The notes below the pieces were generated by a model that saw only the letters and a program-made list of their open reading frames with translations, ran no database searches and was not told where the DNA came from. Made by a program: the position numbers and the translations under genes. A stretch of 64,000 nt of DNA from Stappia sp. (GTDB lineage Bacteria; Pseudomonadota; Alphaproteobacteria; Rhizobiales; Stappiaceae): positions 2,120,939-2,184,938 of the forward strand of contig NZ_CP157793.1 in NCBI RefSeq assembly GCF_040110915.1, given 5' to 3'. Positions 18,084 through 26,079 of this stretch are shown one piece after another; within the stretch, counting starts at the first letter, position 1, and the number at the start of each line of letters is the position of its first letter.

Positions 18084-18725
18084 ATGGCGGAGAAATCGCA
18101 GGGTGGCGGCGGGTTGCGCGACCGGCAGAAAACGCAGCGTCAGGAAGCCATTCTCGCGGCGGCGGAGCGGCATTTCGCGACCCACGCGCCGGACGACGTG
18201 AAGATGGGCGACATCGCGCGGGACGCCGGCGTCTCCACGCCGACCGTGTTCAACTATTTCGGCTCCAAGGACGAATTGCTGCTCGCCATCATCCTCAAGG
18301 GGAACGCCGAGGCGCGGGCGCGCGCGGCCGCCATCCGCGCCGACGCGACAGTCGGCGTGAGCGACGGCATCTGCCGCATTCTGGAGGCCTATTCGGAGCT
18401 CTCCAGCCGGTTGCTCAGCAAGGAAGCCTGGCGCCATGCGGAAGCGGTGCACATCCGCCATCCGGCCTCGACCTTCGTGCGCCGCTACGACGCGATCAAC
18501 CGCCACATCGTCGAGGACCTCAGCGCGCATCTGAACGCGCGCGTGCCCTCTGACCGGCTGGCGCCCGAGGATGCCGACCTCATCGCGCGCCTGGTGTTCA
18601 GCCGTTGGAACGGCCTGTTCCTCGACTACATCCGCGACGACGGGCTCGCCTTCGAGGCCCATCTCGCCGCGGTCGCACGCGAGATGGGCCAGGTGCTGCG
18701 GCTCCTGGGGCTCAGCCCAGCCTGA
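18084..18725 (+). CDS. TetR-family transcriptional regulator
   Basis: The 213-residue protein has an N-terminal TetR helix-turn-helix (RQEAILAAAERHFA, MGDIARDAGVSTPTVFNYFGSKDELL) and a helical ligand-binding domain. The ATG at 18084 is preferred over the one at 18078, because AAGGAG (18071-18076) is 7 bases from the former and only one from the latter. A perfect palindrome overlaps its 5' leader, suggesting autorepression and control of the divergent antiporter-amidohydrolase pair. The 3' end overlaps the convergent ALDH gene by 14 bp. Confidence 0.9.
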   Translation: MAEKSQGGGGLRDRQKTQRQEAILAAAERHFATHAPDDVKMGDIARDAGVSTPTVFNYFGSKDELLLAIILKGNAEARARAAAIRADATVGVSDGICRILEAYSELSSRLLSKEAWRHAEAVHIRHPASTFVRRYDAINRHIVEDLSAHLNARVPSDRLAPEDADLIARLVFSRWNGLFLDYIRDDGLAFEAHLAAVAREMGQVLRLLGLSPA

Positions 18726-20196
18726 TCCAGGTGGTCTTCAGCTCGGTGAACTTGTCGAGCGCATGCAGCGACTTGTCCCGACCGATCCCGGATTCCTTGA
18801 AACCGCCGAAGGGGACCGTCAGGTCGTCGCAATCGTAGCAGTTGACATAGACGAGACCGGCGCGGATCTCCCGCGACACCCGATGCGCGGTGGTGAGATC
18901 GTCGGTCCAAACGGCCGAGGCGAGCCCGTAGGGGCTGTCGTTGGCGACCGAGATCGCCTCCTCCAGCCCGTCCACGGCGATCACCGAGAGCACGGGGCCG
19001 AAGATCTCCTCGCGCGCCACCCGCATGTCGTTGCGCACCCCGTCGACCACCGTCGGCGCCACATAGGCGCCGGGGCGCGTGCGCGCCCCGCCGGTGGCGA
19101 TGATCGCGCCCTCCTCGCGGGCCGTCTCCACATAGGAGAGCACCTTGCCGGCATGCGCGTCGTCGACGAGCGCGCCCATGCGTGTTGCCGGGTCGAGCGG
19201 ATCGCCGGGCTGAAAGCCCTTCGCCTCTTCCAGCAGAACCTCGACCACCTGATCGTGCACGCTGCGCTCCACGATCAGCCGGCTCGGACAGGTGCACATC
19301 TCGCCCTGATTGAAGAAGGCCGACCCGGCCGAGGTGCGCGCCGCATGGGCGATGTCGCGATAGCTCGACAGGATGATGTTGGGGCTCTTGCCGCCAAGCT
19401 CCAGCCCGAGACGCTTGAGGTTGGACTGGCCGGCATATTCGGTGAAGATCTTGCCGACCCTTGTCGAGCCGGTGAAGAACAGCCCGTCCACGTCCATGTG
19501 CAGCCCGAGCGCGCGCCCGACCTCAGGTCCCGCTCCGGTGACGACGTTGAACACGCCTTCGGGAATGCCGGCCTCCAGCGCCAGCTCCGCGAGCCGCAGG
19601 GCGCTCAGCGAGGATTGCTCCGCCGGCTTGAGCACGACCGAATTGCCGGTGGCCAGCGCCGGCGCCACCTTCCAGGTCGCCATCAGCATCGGAAAGTTCC
19701 ACGGCACCACGGCGGCGACCACGCCGAGCGGCTCGCGCGTGACGAGCGCCACCGAATCCGACGGCGTCGGCGCCACCTCGTCATAGACCTTGTCGATCGC
19801 CTCGCCGTACCAGGCGAAGCAATTGGCGACCGCGCGCACGTCGATCGACGTGCTGTCGGAAATCGGCTTGCCCATGTCGAGGGTTTCGGTGAGCGCCAGC
19901 TCGTCGCGATGGGCGCGGATCAGCTCGGCGAAGCGCACCAGCACCGCCTTGCGTTCGGCCGGCGCGCGGCGCGCCCAGCGTCCGTCGGTAAAAGCCCGGC
20001 GGGCGGCGGCGACGGCGCGGTCGACATCCTCCGCCCCGCAGGCCGCGATGTCGGCGAGAAAGCGCCCGTCGACGGGTGAATGGCTGGCGAAGGTCTCGCC
20101 GGAGACGGCGGGAACGCGTCTACCGTCGATCAGCGCCTCCCCGCGAAAGGTGAGCGTGTCGGCGGCGGCATGCCAGTCGGCTGCGGTGGCGGTCAT
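18712..20196 (-). CDS. puuC: Aldehyde dehydrogenase, PuuC/AldH type
   Basis: The 494-residue ALDH has VPWNFPMLMATWK, FFTGSTRVGK, LELGGKSPN and catalytic Cys301 in NQGEMCTCPSRL. Its N-terminus (MTATAADWHAAADTL) is typical of gamma-glutamyl-gamma-aminobutyraldehyde dehydrogenases. ATG 20196 follows a strong AAGGAGGA. It is separated from puuA/puuB/puuD-like genes only by a GntR regulator. A GATATA-type operator in its promoter matches the one before the puuA-like gene, so the two units are probably co-regulated. In the Puu route it oxidises gamma-glutamyl aldehydes to acids. Confidence 0.9.
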   Translation of the reverse strand: MTATAADWHAAADTLTFRGEALIDGRRVPAVSGETFASHSPVDGRFLADIAACGAEDVDRAVAAARRAFTDGRWARRAPAERKAVLVRFAELIRAHRDELALTETLDMGKPISDSTSIDVRAVANCFAWYGEAIDKVYDEVAPTPSDSVALVTREPLGVVAAVVPWNFPMLMATWKVAPALATGNSVVLKPAEQSSLSALRLAELALEAGIPEGVFNVVTGAGPEVGRALGLHMDVDGLFFTGSTRVGKIFTEYAGQSNLKRLGLELGGKSPNIILSSYRDIAHAARTSAGSAFFNQGEMCTCPSRLIVERSVHDQVVEVLLEEAKGFQPGDPLDPATRMGALVDDAHAGKVLSYVETAREEGAIIATGGARTRPGAYVAPTVVDGVRNDMRVAREEIFGPVLSVIAVDGLEEAISVANDSPYGLASAVWTDDLTTAHRVSREIRAGLVYVNCYDCDDLTVPFGGFKESGIGRDKSLHALDKFTELKTTWIRLG

Positions 20197-20230
20197 CGGA
20201 TCCTCCTTGATAACGCCACACCGAATGATC

Positions 20231-20246
20231 AAACGCTATATCTTTT
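20231..20246. promoter_or_regulatory. Operator candidate before puuC, GATATA type
   Basis: AAACGCTATATCTTTT lies 35 bp upstream of the puuC ATG. It is closely related to the dyad at 21081-21096; its reverse complement reads AAAAGATATAGCGTTT. On the minus strand TTGACA directly adjoins it, so it would overlap the promoter spacer. Confidence 0.5.
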
Positions 20247-20295
20247 GTCAAGACGAAAGCCGGCTCGATGGCGTCCGCGCGCGACCGCCGTTCCG

Positions 20296-20997
20296 TCAGC
20301 CCGCGTCGCGCAGCGCCTGCATGAGGTGCGCCCGACCGGCGCGCGCCAGCGTGTCGCGGATGTCGCTTTCCACCGCGAGCGCCAGCATCGCCGCATCGCG
20401 CCGCTCCAGCGCGGCGACGATCTCCTTGTGCCGGTCGACCACGTAGTAGCTCTTCACGTCGCGGATGACCTGGCGCTGAAACGGCCCGAGCTGCAGCCAG
20501 ACGCTCTCCACCATCGGCATCGCCGCCTGATGCGGATTGCAGGTGTAGAGCAGGCGATGGAAGCGCTGGTTGAGCAGCGTGAGCCGGTCGAGATCCTCCG
20601 CCTCCAGCACCGCATCCATCTCGGCATCGACCGCCTGCAAGCGGTCCATCAGCACGCCGGACACATAGGGAAGCGCGCGCTCGGCCGCATGCACCTCGAC
20701 CGCGATGCGCAGCAGCAGCAACTCCTCGAACCGCCCCGCCGTCATCGGCGGGATCCGGTAGCGGCGATTGCCCATCGCCTCCAGCGCGTTTTCCGACCCA
20801 AGCTGACGCACCGCCTCGCGGATCGGCGTCGGCGAGACCCGCAGGTGCTCCGCGAGGCCGCGCATGGTGACCACCGTGCCGGGCGCAATGCTGCCGGTCA
20901 TGATCGCCTGGCGCAGCCGCGCATAGACGATCTCATGGGTCGTCGCCCCCCTGGGCATCGGGATTTCGGGAATGGTCAGAGTGCCGGATTTCGCCAT
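20296..20997 (-). CDS. GntR-family (FCD) transcriptional regulator
   Basis: A 233-residue GntR regulator. The winged helix is at about residues 14-80 (THEIVYARLRQAIMTGSIAPG, LRVSPTPIREAVRQL). A C-terminal all-helical FCD domain has the metal-binding histidine pattern (NQRFHRLLYTC, VDRHKEIVAALERRD). ATG 20997 is chosen; ATG 20958 is possible, and the longer frame upstream overlaps the promoter region. It is divergent from the puuA-like gene and next to puuC, with similar dyads in both promoters. It is therefore the probable repressor of the polyamine/gamma-glutamyl genes. Confidence 0.88.
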   Translation of the reverse strand: MAKSGTLTIPEIPMPRGATTHEIVYARLRQAIMTGSIAPGTVVTMRGLAEHLRVSPTPIREAVRQLGSENALEAMGNRRYRIPPMTAGRFEELLLLRIAVEVHAAERALPYVSGVLMDRLQAVDAEMDAVLEAEDLDRLTLLNQRFHRLLYTCNPHQAAMPMVESVWLQLGPFQRQVIRDVKSYYVVDRHKEIVAALERRDAAMLALAVESDIRDTLARAGRAHLMQALRDAG

Positions 20998-21080
20998 CGG
21001 TCGCCACGTCGACAAGAGGAACGCGACCTTACAGGCGGGGGCGGAGTTGACACAAGGCGAAGAGAGTGTAGAGATCGACA

Positions 21081-21096
21081 AAACGATATATCATTT
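21081..21096. promoter_or_regulatory. Operator candidate in the GntR-puuA intergenic region
   Basis: AAACGATATATCATTT is an imperfect dyad around GATATATC, 42 bp before the puuA ATG. It shares the AAA-N-GATATA half-site with 20231-20246. The 140-bp interval holds the divergent promoters of the GntR gene and puuA. Confidence 0.5.
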
Positions 21097-21137
21097 TTTC
21101 GACGCCTGCCCCACACTCCCCCAACCCCGAGGACCCG

Positions 21138-22487
21138 ATGTCGAGGGAAAACGTGACCCGCTGGCTCAGCGAGCGGAGCGAAATCGAGAACATCTACGCC
21201 TGCGTCTGCGATCTGAACGGCACGCTCCGCGGCAAGCGCCTGCCGGTGAGCGAGGTCGGACGCATCATCGACGGCGGCCTGCGCATGCCGCTGTCCATCC
21301 TCTCGACCGACATCTGGGGCGAGGACGTCACCGACAGCGAGCTGGTCTTCGAGACCGGCGACGCGGACGGGCTGTGCGACTTCACCGGCCGGGGGCTGAT
21401 CCCAGTGTCCTGGACCTCGCGGCCCGCGGCCATCGCGCAGCTGTGGATGCGTCAGGACGACGGCACGCCCTTTTCCGGCGACCCGCGCCGGGCGCTCGCC
21501 GATGTGCTGACCCGCGTCAAGGCGCGCGGCCTGACCCCGGTGGTGGCGACGGAGCTGGAGTTCTATCTCTTCGATCCCGCGAAGGAGCGACCCCGCCCGC
21601 CCGTCTCGCCGGTCACCGGCAAGCGGCTGCACACCGACAATGTGCTCTCGCTCGACGAGTTGCAGCATTTCGACGGGTTCCTGAACGACGTCTACCGCGC
21701 CTGTCAGGACCAGGGCATCCCCGCCGACGGGGCGATTGCGGAAAACGGCGCCGGCCAGTTCGAGATCAACATGCGCCACAGCGACGACGCACTGCGCGCC
21801 GCCGACGACGTGGTCCTCTTCAAGCGCCTGGTGCGCGGTCTGGCGCGCAAGCACGGCTACGCCGCGACCTTCATGGCCAAGCCCTACGGCGAGCGCGCGG
21901 GCAACGGCTTCCACCTGCACATGTCGATGGTCGACGCGCAGGGACGCAACCTCTTCGACGATGGCGGCGAGCTCGGCACGGATCTGATGCGCAAGGCGGT
22001 GGCGGGGCTGACGGCGACCATGCAGGAATGCACGCTGGCCTTCGCCCCGCACGAGAACTCCTTCCGCCGGCTGATGCCGGGCACCCACGCCCCCTGCGCC
22101 GTGGCCTGGGGCTACGAGAACCGCACGGCGGCGATCCGCATTCCCGGCGGCAGTCCCAAGGCCCGGCGCATCGAGCATCGCGTCGCGGGCGCGGACGCCA
22201 ATCCCTATCTGGTGCTGGCCTGCGTGATCGGCGGCGCGCTGATCGGCATCGAGGCCGACCAGCCCCCGCCCGAGCCGATCGTCGGCGACGCCTACCGCCA
22301 GGCCCTGCCGCATCTGCCGCTCGACTGGGCCTCGGCCATCGACGCCTTCGCCACCGGCGCGAACATCCGCAAGATCTTCTCGCCCCGGCTTCAGAAGATG
22401 CTGGTGGAGTGCAAGCAGCAGGAACATGCCCGCTTCTCCCGCCATGTCACCGAATTCGAATATCACAGCTACCTGGAGGTCGTGTGA
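21138..22487 (+). CDS. puuA: Gamma-glutamylpolyamine synthetase (PuuA-like glutamine synthetase family)
   Basis: The 449-residue GS-family ligase has VVATELEFYLFD, ENGAGQFEINM, the nucleotide/substrate loop GNGFHLHMSM, NSFRRLMPGTHAP and EHRVAGADANPYL. It fits the PuuA/GlnA3 group that couples glutamate to putrescine or other amines. It is followed without a gap by a PuuB-like oxidase and a PuuD-like amidotransferase, which strongly supports the pathway. ATG 21138 has only a weak GAGGA-like site. The exact amine (putrescine, spermidine, ethanolamine, etc.) cannot be read from sequence. Confidence 0.88.
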   Translation: MSRENVTRWLSERSEIENIYACVCDLNGTLRGKRLPVSEVGRIIDGGLRMPLSILSTDIWGEDVTDSELVFETGDADGLCDFTGRGLIPVSWTSRPAAIAQLWMRQDDGTPFSGDPRRALADVLTRVKARGLTPVVATELEFYLFDPAKERPRPPVSPVTGKRLHTDNVLSLDELQHFDGFLNDVYRACQDQGIPADGAIAENGAGQFEINMRHSDDALRAADDVVLFKRLVRGLARKHGYAATFMAKPYGERAGNGFHLHMSMVDAQGRNLFDDGGELGTDLMRKAVAGLTATMQECTLAFAPHENSFRRLMPGTHAPCAVAWGYENRTAAIRIPGGSPKARRIEHRVAGADANPYLVLACVIGGALIGIEADQPPPEPIVGDAYRQALPHLPLDWASAIDAFATGANIRKIFSPRLQKMLVECKQQEHARFSRHVTEFEYHSYLEVV

Positions 22488-23803
22488 TGACCATGCATGT
22501 CGCCCCGTCGAGCTACGCCGGCACCGGCGCCCACATCGACAGCTACTATGCCGCAAGCGCCAATCCCGCGCCCGAGCGCCCGCCGCTGGTCGGCGACCAT
22601 GAGACCGAGGTCTGCGTGGTCGGCGCGGGCTATTCGGGCCTGTCCACCGCCCTGCATCTGGCGGAAAAGGGCTACAGGGTCACCGTGCTGGAGGGCGCGC
22701 GCGTCGGCTGGGGCGCGTCGGGGCGCAACGGCGGGCAGATCGTCAACGGCCTGAACGCGAGCCTGCAGACCATCGAGCGGCGCTACGGCAAGGACACCGC
22801 CCGCTTCGTCGCCGGCCTCGTGATGGAAGGCGGCGACATCATCCGCGAGCGGGTGAAGACCTACGACATCGCCTGCGACCTGAAGCACAGCAACATCTTC
22901 GCCGCGCTCACCGGCGCGCACATGCGCGAACTGGAGGAGCGGCACGCGCTGTGGCGCGGCTACGGGATCGAGACGCAGGAGATGCTCGACCGCGACGCCC
23001 TGCGCGCGCATGTGCGCTCCGACCTCTATGTCGGCGGCATGATCGACCATGCCGGCGGCCACCTGCATCCGCTCAATCTGGCGCTCGGCGAGGCGGCGGC
23101 GATCGAAAGCCTCGGCGGCACGATCCACGAGACCTCGCCGGTGATCTCGGTCGACACCGACGCGCCGCGTCCCGTGGTGCGCACCGCGCAGGGTACGCTC
23201 ACCTGCAAGACGCTGGTGCTGTGCGGCAACGCCTATCTCGGCAAGGTGGTCCCCGGTCTCGCCATCCGCGTGATGCCGGTCTCGACGCAGGTGATGGCGA
23301 CCGAGCCGCTCGGCGCGGAGCGCGCCCGCGCGCTCATTCCCTCCGACGCCTGCGTGGAGGACGTGCGCTACATTCTGGACTACTACCGCATGTCCGCCGA
23401 CCACCGGCTTCTGTTCGGCGGCGGCACGGTCTATGGCGGCTCCGACCCCAGGGACATCGTCGCCAAGCTGCGCCCCAATCTGGACAAGGTGTTCCCCGAG
23501 CTGAAGGGTGTGACGATCGACTACGCCTGGAGCGGCAATTTCGCCCTCTCCTTCTCGCGCGTGCCGCAGCTGGGCAGGCTTGGAGCGAATACCTACTTTG
23601 CGCATGGATACAGTGGTCACGGGGTCACCGGATCGCATACATTCGGACGGATTCTCGCCGAGGCGATCGACGGCGACCTGAGCCGGTTCGACGTCTTCGC
23701 CTCCCTTCCCTGGTATCCGTTCCCGGGGGGCCGCACCTTCCGCGTTCCCTATTCGGTGATCGGGTCCTGGTACTACGGACTTCGCGACAGACTGGGTCTT
23801 TGA
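22487..23803 (+). CDS. puuB: FAD-dependent gamma-glutamylamine oxidoreductase (PuuB-like)
   Basis: The 438-residue DAO-family flavoprotein has the dinucleotide fold EVCVVGAGYSGLSTALHLAEKG, the second FAD contact GWGASGRNGGQIVNG, and the C-terminal FAHGYSGHGVTGSHTFGRILAE. In the Puu route PuuB oxidatively deaminates the gamma-glutamyl amine to an aldehyde. Its ATG overlaps the puuA stop (TGATG) and its stop abuts the next ATG, showing translational coupling. The open frame continues upstream through puuA in another frame, but the conserved protein begins here. Acceptor is presumably oxygen. Confidence 0.9.
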   Translation: MTMHVAPSSYAGTGAHIDSYYAASANPAPERPPLVGDHETEVCVVGAGYSGLSTALHLAEKGYRVTVLEGARVGWGASGRNGGQIVNGLNASLQTIERRYGKDTARFVAGLVMEGGDIIRERVKTYDIACDLKHSNIFAALTGAHMRELEERHALWRGYGIETQEMLDRDALRAHVRSDLYVGGMIDHAGGHLHPLNLALGEAAAIESLGGTIHETSPVISVDTDAPRPVVRTAQGTLTCKTLVLCGNAYLGKVVPGLAIRVMPVSTQVMATEPLGAERARALIPSDACVEDVRYILDYYRMSADHRLLFGGGTVYGGSDPRDIVAKLRPNLDKVFPELKGVTIDYAWSGNFALSFSRVPQLGRLGANTYFAHGYSGHGVTGSHTFGRILAEAIDGDLSRFDVFASLPWYPFPGGRTFRVPYSVIGSWYYGLRDRLGL

Positions 23804-24520
23804 ATGCACATCGGTATCCTGCAAACCGGCCGGGCGCCGGAGGAGCTGCGCGCCGAACATGGCGACTATGACGCCATGTTCCGCCGCCTGCTCGACGGCT
23901 TCGGCTTCACCTTCACCACATGGGCGGTACTCGACGGCGAACTGCCGGACGACATCACGGCGGCCGACGGCCATCTGATCACCGGATCGCGCCACGGCGT
24001 CTATGAGGACCATCCCTGGATCCCGGGGCTGGAGGACTTCCTGCGCCGCGCCTATGCCGCGCGCGTGCCGCTGGTCGGCATCTGCTTCGGCCACCAGATC
24101 CTCGCCCAGGCTCTCGGCGGCCACGTCGAGAAGTTCCAGGGCGGCTGGTCGGTGGGGCCGGAAACCTACAAGAGCGACGACGGCGCGCGCACGCTCATCG
24201 CCTGGCACCAGGACCAGGTGATCCGCCCGCCGGAGGGGGCCGAGACCATCGCCAGCACGCCGTTCTGCCGCCACGCGGCGCTGCGCTACGGCGATACGGC
24301 GCTGAGCTTCCAGCCGCATCCGGAGTTCACCCCGGCCTTCTTCCGCGACCTGCTGGTCGCGCGCGGCGAGATCCTGCCCGAGGCGACGCTGGACACGGCG
24401 CGCACGCGCATCGACGGCCCGCTGGACGTCTCGCCCCATGCCCGGGAAACGGCCCGCGAGATCGCCGAGTTCTTCAAGGCCGGCGCACGGGTCACGGCGG
24501 AGAGCGCCGCGCGGGCCTGA
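23804..24520 (+). CDS. puuD: Class I glutamine amidotransferase, gamma-glutamyl hydrolase (PuuD role)
   Basis: The 238-residue GATase has Cys94 in GICFGHQ and His172/Glu174 in QPHPEF. It starts immediately after the puuB stop. By position it should release glutamate from gamma-glutamylated acids at the end of the pathway. Its sequence is of the GMP-synthase-like stand-alone GATase type and resembles the amidotransferase at 2502-3221, so the symbol reflects role more than close PuuD homology. Confidence 0.82.
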   Translation: MHIGILQTGRAPEELRAEHGDYDAMFRRLLDGFGFTFTTWAVLDGELPDDITAADGHLITGSRHGVYEDHPWIPGLEDFLRRAYAARVPLVGICFGHQILAQALGGHVEKFQGGWSVGPETYKSDDGARTLIAWHQDQVIRPPEGAETIASTPFCRHAALRYGDTALSFQPHPEFTPAFFRDLLVARGEILPEATLDTARTRIDGPLDVSPHARETAREIAEFFKAGARVTAESAARA

Positions 24521-24539
24521 GACCGCCTCCCGGACCGCC

Positions 24540-24576
24540 CACGAAAAACCCGGCCCCGCAGAATGCGGGGCCGGGT
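24540..24576 (-). terminator. Terminator hairpin, left copy flanking the IS110 element
   Basis: CCCGGCCCCGC and GCGGGGCCGGG form an 11-bp stem with loop AGAAT. Five A residues precede it on the plus strand, making a T-tract for leftward transcripts. It is the inverted counterpart of the hairpin at 25972-26007: 33 of 35 positions match when one is reversed. Confidence 0.75.
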
Positions 24577-24599
24577 GTGCCTGATGACAGAGGGCGGGA

Positions 24600-24900
24600 C
24601 TGCTCTTGCGGTCTTGCCGGTGCGTCTTGCAGCGGTGCCCTGCCCTAGAGGGGCGTCATGCCGGGCAAGCGCCAGCGCGACCCGGTATCGGGGAGCCGAA
24701 AGCTTCGCTTTTTCCCGAGAGCTCCCCACGCGCGCTCCCTGCCTCTCCGATCCCGGATCTCCGCTACGCGGCGTCCGGGATTGTTCGTTTGAAGGAGTGT
24801 TAGATTCGGGGCGGTCTCCCGGCCCATAGATTGCCGGGAGACCGGTGGCAGGCGACCGTTCCGGGATTGGGTTTCCACCCGTCGTCATCAGGGTCCCTGC
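24600..24900 (+). ncRNA. Candidate bridge RNA region in the IS110 left end
   Basis: The noncoding left end contains three consecutive strong hairpins. The first is GGGAGC...GCTCCC around 24694-24729. The second is ATCCCGGA...TCCGGGAT around 24749-24780. The third is an 11-bp perfect stem, GGTCTCCCGGC with GCCGGGAGACC, around 24820-24850. IS110 elements are known to transcribe a structured bridge RNA from this position that guides insertion. The guide loops were not decoded, so this is placement by family plus visible structure; bounds are rough. Confidence 0.45.
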
Positions 24901-24927
24901 CGCTTCCTTTTCCCGCTTGGAGAGTTG

Positions 24928-25938
24928 ATGGGGCCTCTGGCTGTCACCACGCCCGCGAACAATCCGAAGCCTGATCAGGATACCACCGCCATGGCTTTTC
25001 TGGAACATGCCCCACCCCATGTCGTCGGCATCGATGTCTCGAAGCAGACGCTGGCCGTCTCCGCCTGTCGCGGCAATGCGGCGCGCAGCGTCGCCAACAC
25101 GACCCGCGCGATCCGCAAGCTCGTCGCCGGCCTGCCTTCCGGCACGCTGGTCGTCTGCGAGCCGACCGGCGGATATGAACGCCTGCTGCTGGTTGAACTC
25201 AGGGCCGCAGGGGTCCCCTGCCACCGGGCCGACACCTTGAAGGTCAAGGCTTTCGCACGCTCCTTCGGACGCCTGGCCAAGACCGACGCGATCGACGCCG
25301 GTCTGCTCGCCGCCTACGGGCAGGAGCGCTGGCAGCGCCTGTCGCTGCATCAGCCAAGCGGAGACACACAGGCCAGGCTGGCCGCGCTCGTGGCCCGTAG
25401 GCAGGATCTCATGGCGATCCGGGTCGCCGAGCTCAATCGGGCCAAGTCTCCGGGCTGCGCGTTGATTGCCTCTTCCTGCAAGGCGCTCCTGCGGACGCTG
25501 GACCGGCAACTGGCGGCGCTCGATACAGCCATCGACGCGCTGTGCGTCCGCTGCAGACTGCTTGCCCGGCGCATCGCTCTTTACCGCAGCCTTCCGGGCG
25601 TGGGGCCGCGAACCGCCATCGCACTCGCCGCCACCATGCCCGAACTGGGGACGATGACCGGCAAGCAGGCCGCCTCTCTCGCTGGCCTTGCTCCGCACCC
25701 CAGAGACAGCGGGACACTCCGGGGCTACAGAAAGACCCGCGGCGGACGCCCGCAGATCCGCTCCCTCCTGTTCATGGCCGCCCTTGGCGCGGCACGCAGC
25801 AAGGGCCCGTTAAAGCCCTTCTATCAACGACTTGTCGAAAACGGAAAGAAGAAGCTCGTCGCTCTCACGGCCGTCATGAGAAAGATCGTCGTCATCCTAA
25901 ATGCACGCATGAGAGACGAACTCAACGCAATGAGTTGA
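24928..25938 (+). CDS. IS110-family transposase (DEDD)
   Basis: The 336-residue recombinase has an N-terminal RuvC-like DEDD domain (VVGIDVSKQTL, VVCEPTGGYE, AKTDAIDAGLLA) and a C-terminal transposase_20 domain (YRSLPGVGPRTAIALAATMPELG, GYRKTRGGRPQIRSLLFMAAL) carrying the region with the catalytic serine in this family. It looks full-length. ATG 24928 follows GGAGAG; ATG 24991 is an alternative that starts closer to the conserved domain. It is the only coding gene of the element. Confidence 0.93.
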   Translation: MGPLAVTTPANNPKPDQDTTAMAFLEHAPPHVVGIDVSKQTLAVSACRGNAARSVANTTRAIRKLVAGLPSGTLVVCEPTGGYERLLLVELRAAGVPCHRADTLKVKAFARSFGRLAKTDAIDAGLLAAYGQERWQRLSLHQPSGDTQARLAALVARRQDLMAIRVAELNRAKSPGCALIASSCKALLRTLDRQLAALDTAIDALCVRCRLLARRIALYRSLPGVGPRTAIALAATMPELGTMTGKQAASLAGLAPHPRDSGTLRGYRKTRGGRPQIRSLLFMAALGAARSKGPLKPFYQRLVENGKKKLVALTAVMRKIVVILNARMRDELNAMS

Positions 25939-25971
25939 TGACGACCTTGCAGGGCTCTGTCGGCAACCTGA

Positions 25972-26007
25972 TCCGGCCGCGCATCCTGCGGGGCCGGGTT
26001 TTTCGTG
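25972..26007 (+). terminator. Terminator hairpin, right copy flanking the IS110 element
   Basis: CCGGCC-G-CGCA and TGCG-G-GGCCGG pair with one G-G mismatch, followed by GGG, five T residues and CGTG. It is oriented for rightward transcripts (puuD side). Bases 25987-26007 are the exact reverse complement of 24540-24560. Confidence 0.7.
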
Positions 26008-26079
26008 TATCTCGGGGTCCGAAGACGACGGGCATCCGGGCACGCGAAAACGCGCCCGGCCGTTGCCTTGCCGTGGGTC

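Larger units (their letters stand above)
24577..25971 (+). mobile_element. IS110-family insertion sequence (bounds approximate)
   Basis: One IS110-type transposase with a roughly 350-bp left noncoding region lies between two inverted copies of a terminator hairpin. No terminal inverted repeats belonging to the element are seen, as expected for this family. CCTGAT occurs at both edges (24581-24586 and about 25968-25973), which could contain the CT-type core dinucleotide. About 1.4 kb is a normal size. Exact ends need an empty-site comparison. Confidence 0.75.

Noticed and set aside
24925..25938. A degenerate or truncated transposase
   Set aside because: Both IS110 domains are intact and in one frame, so it is reported as full-length.
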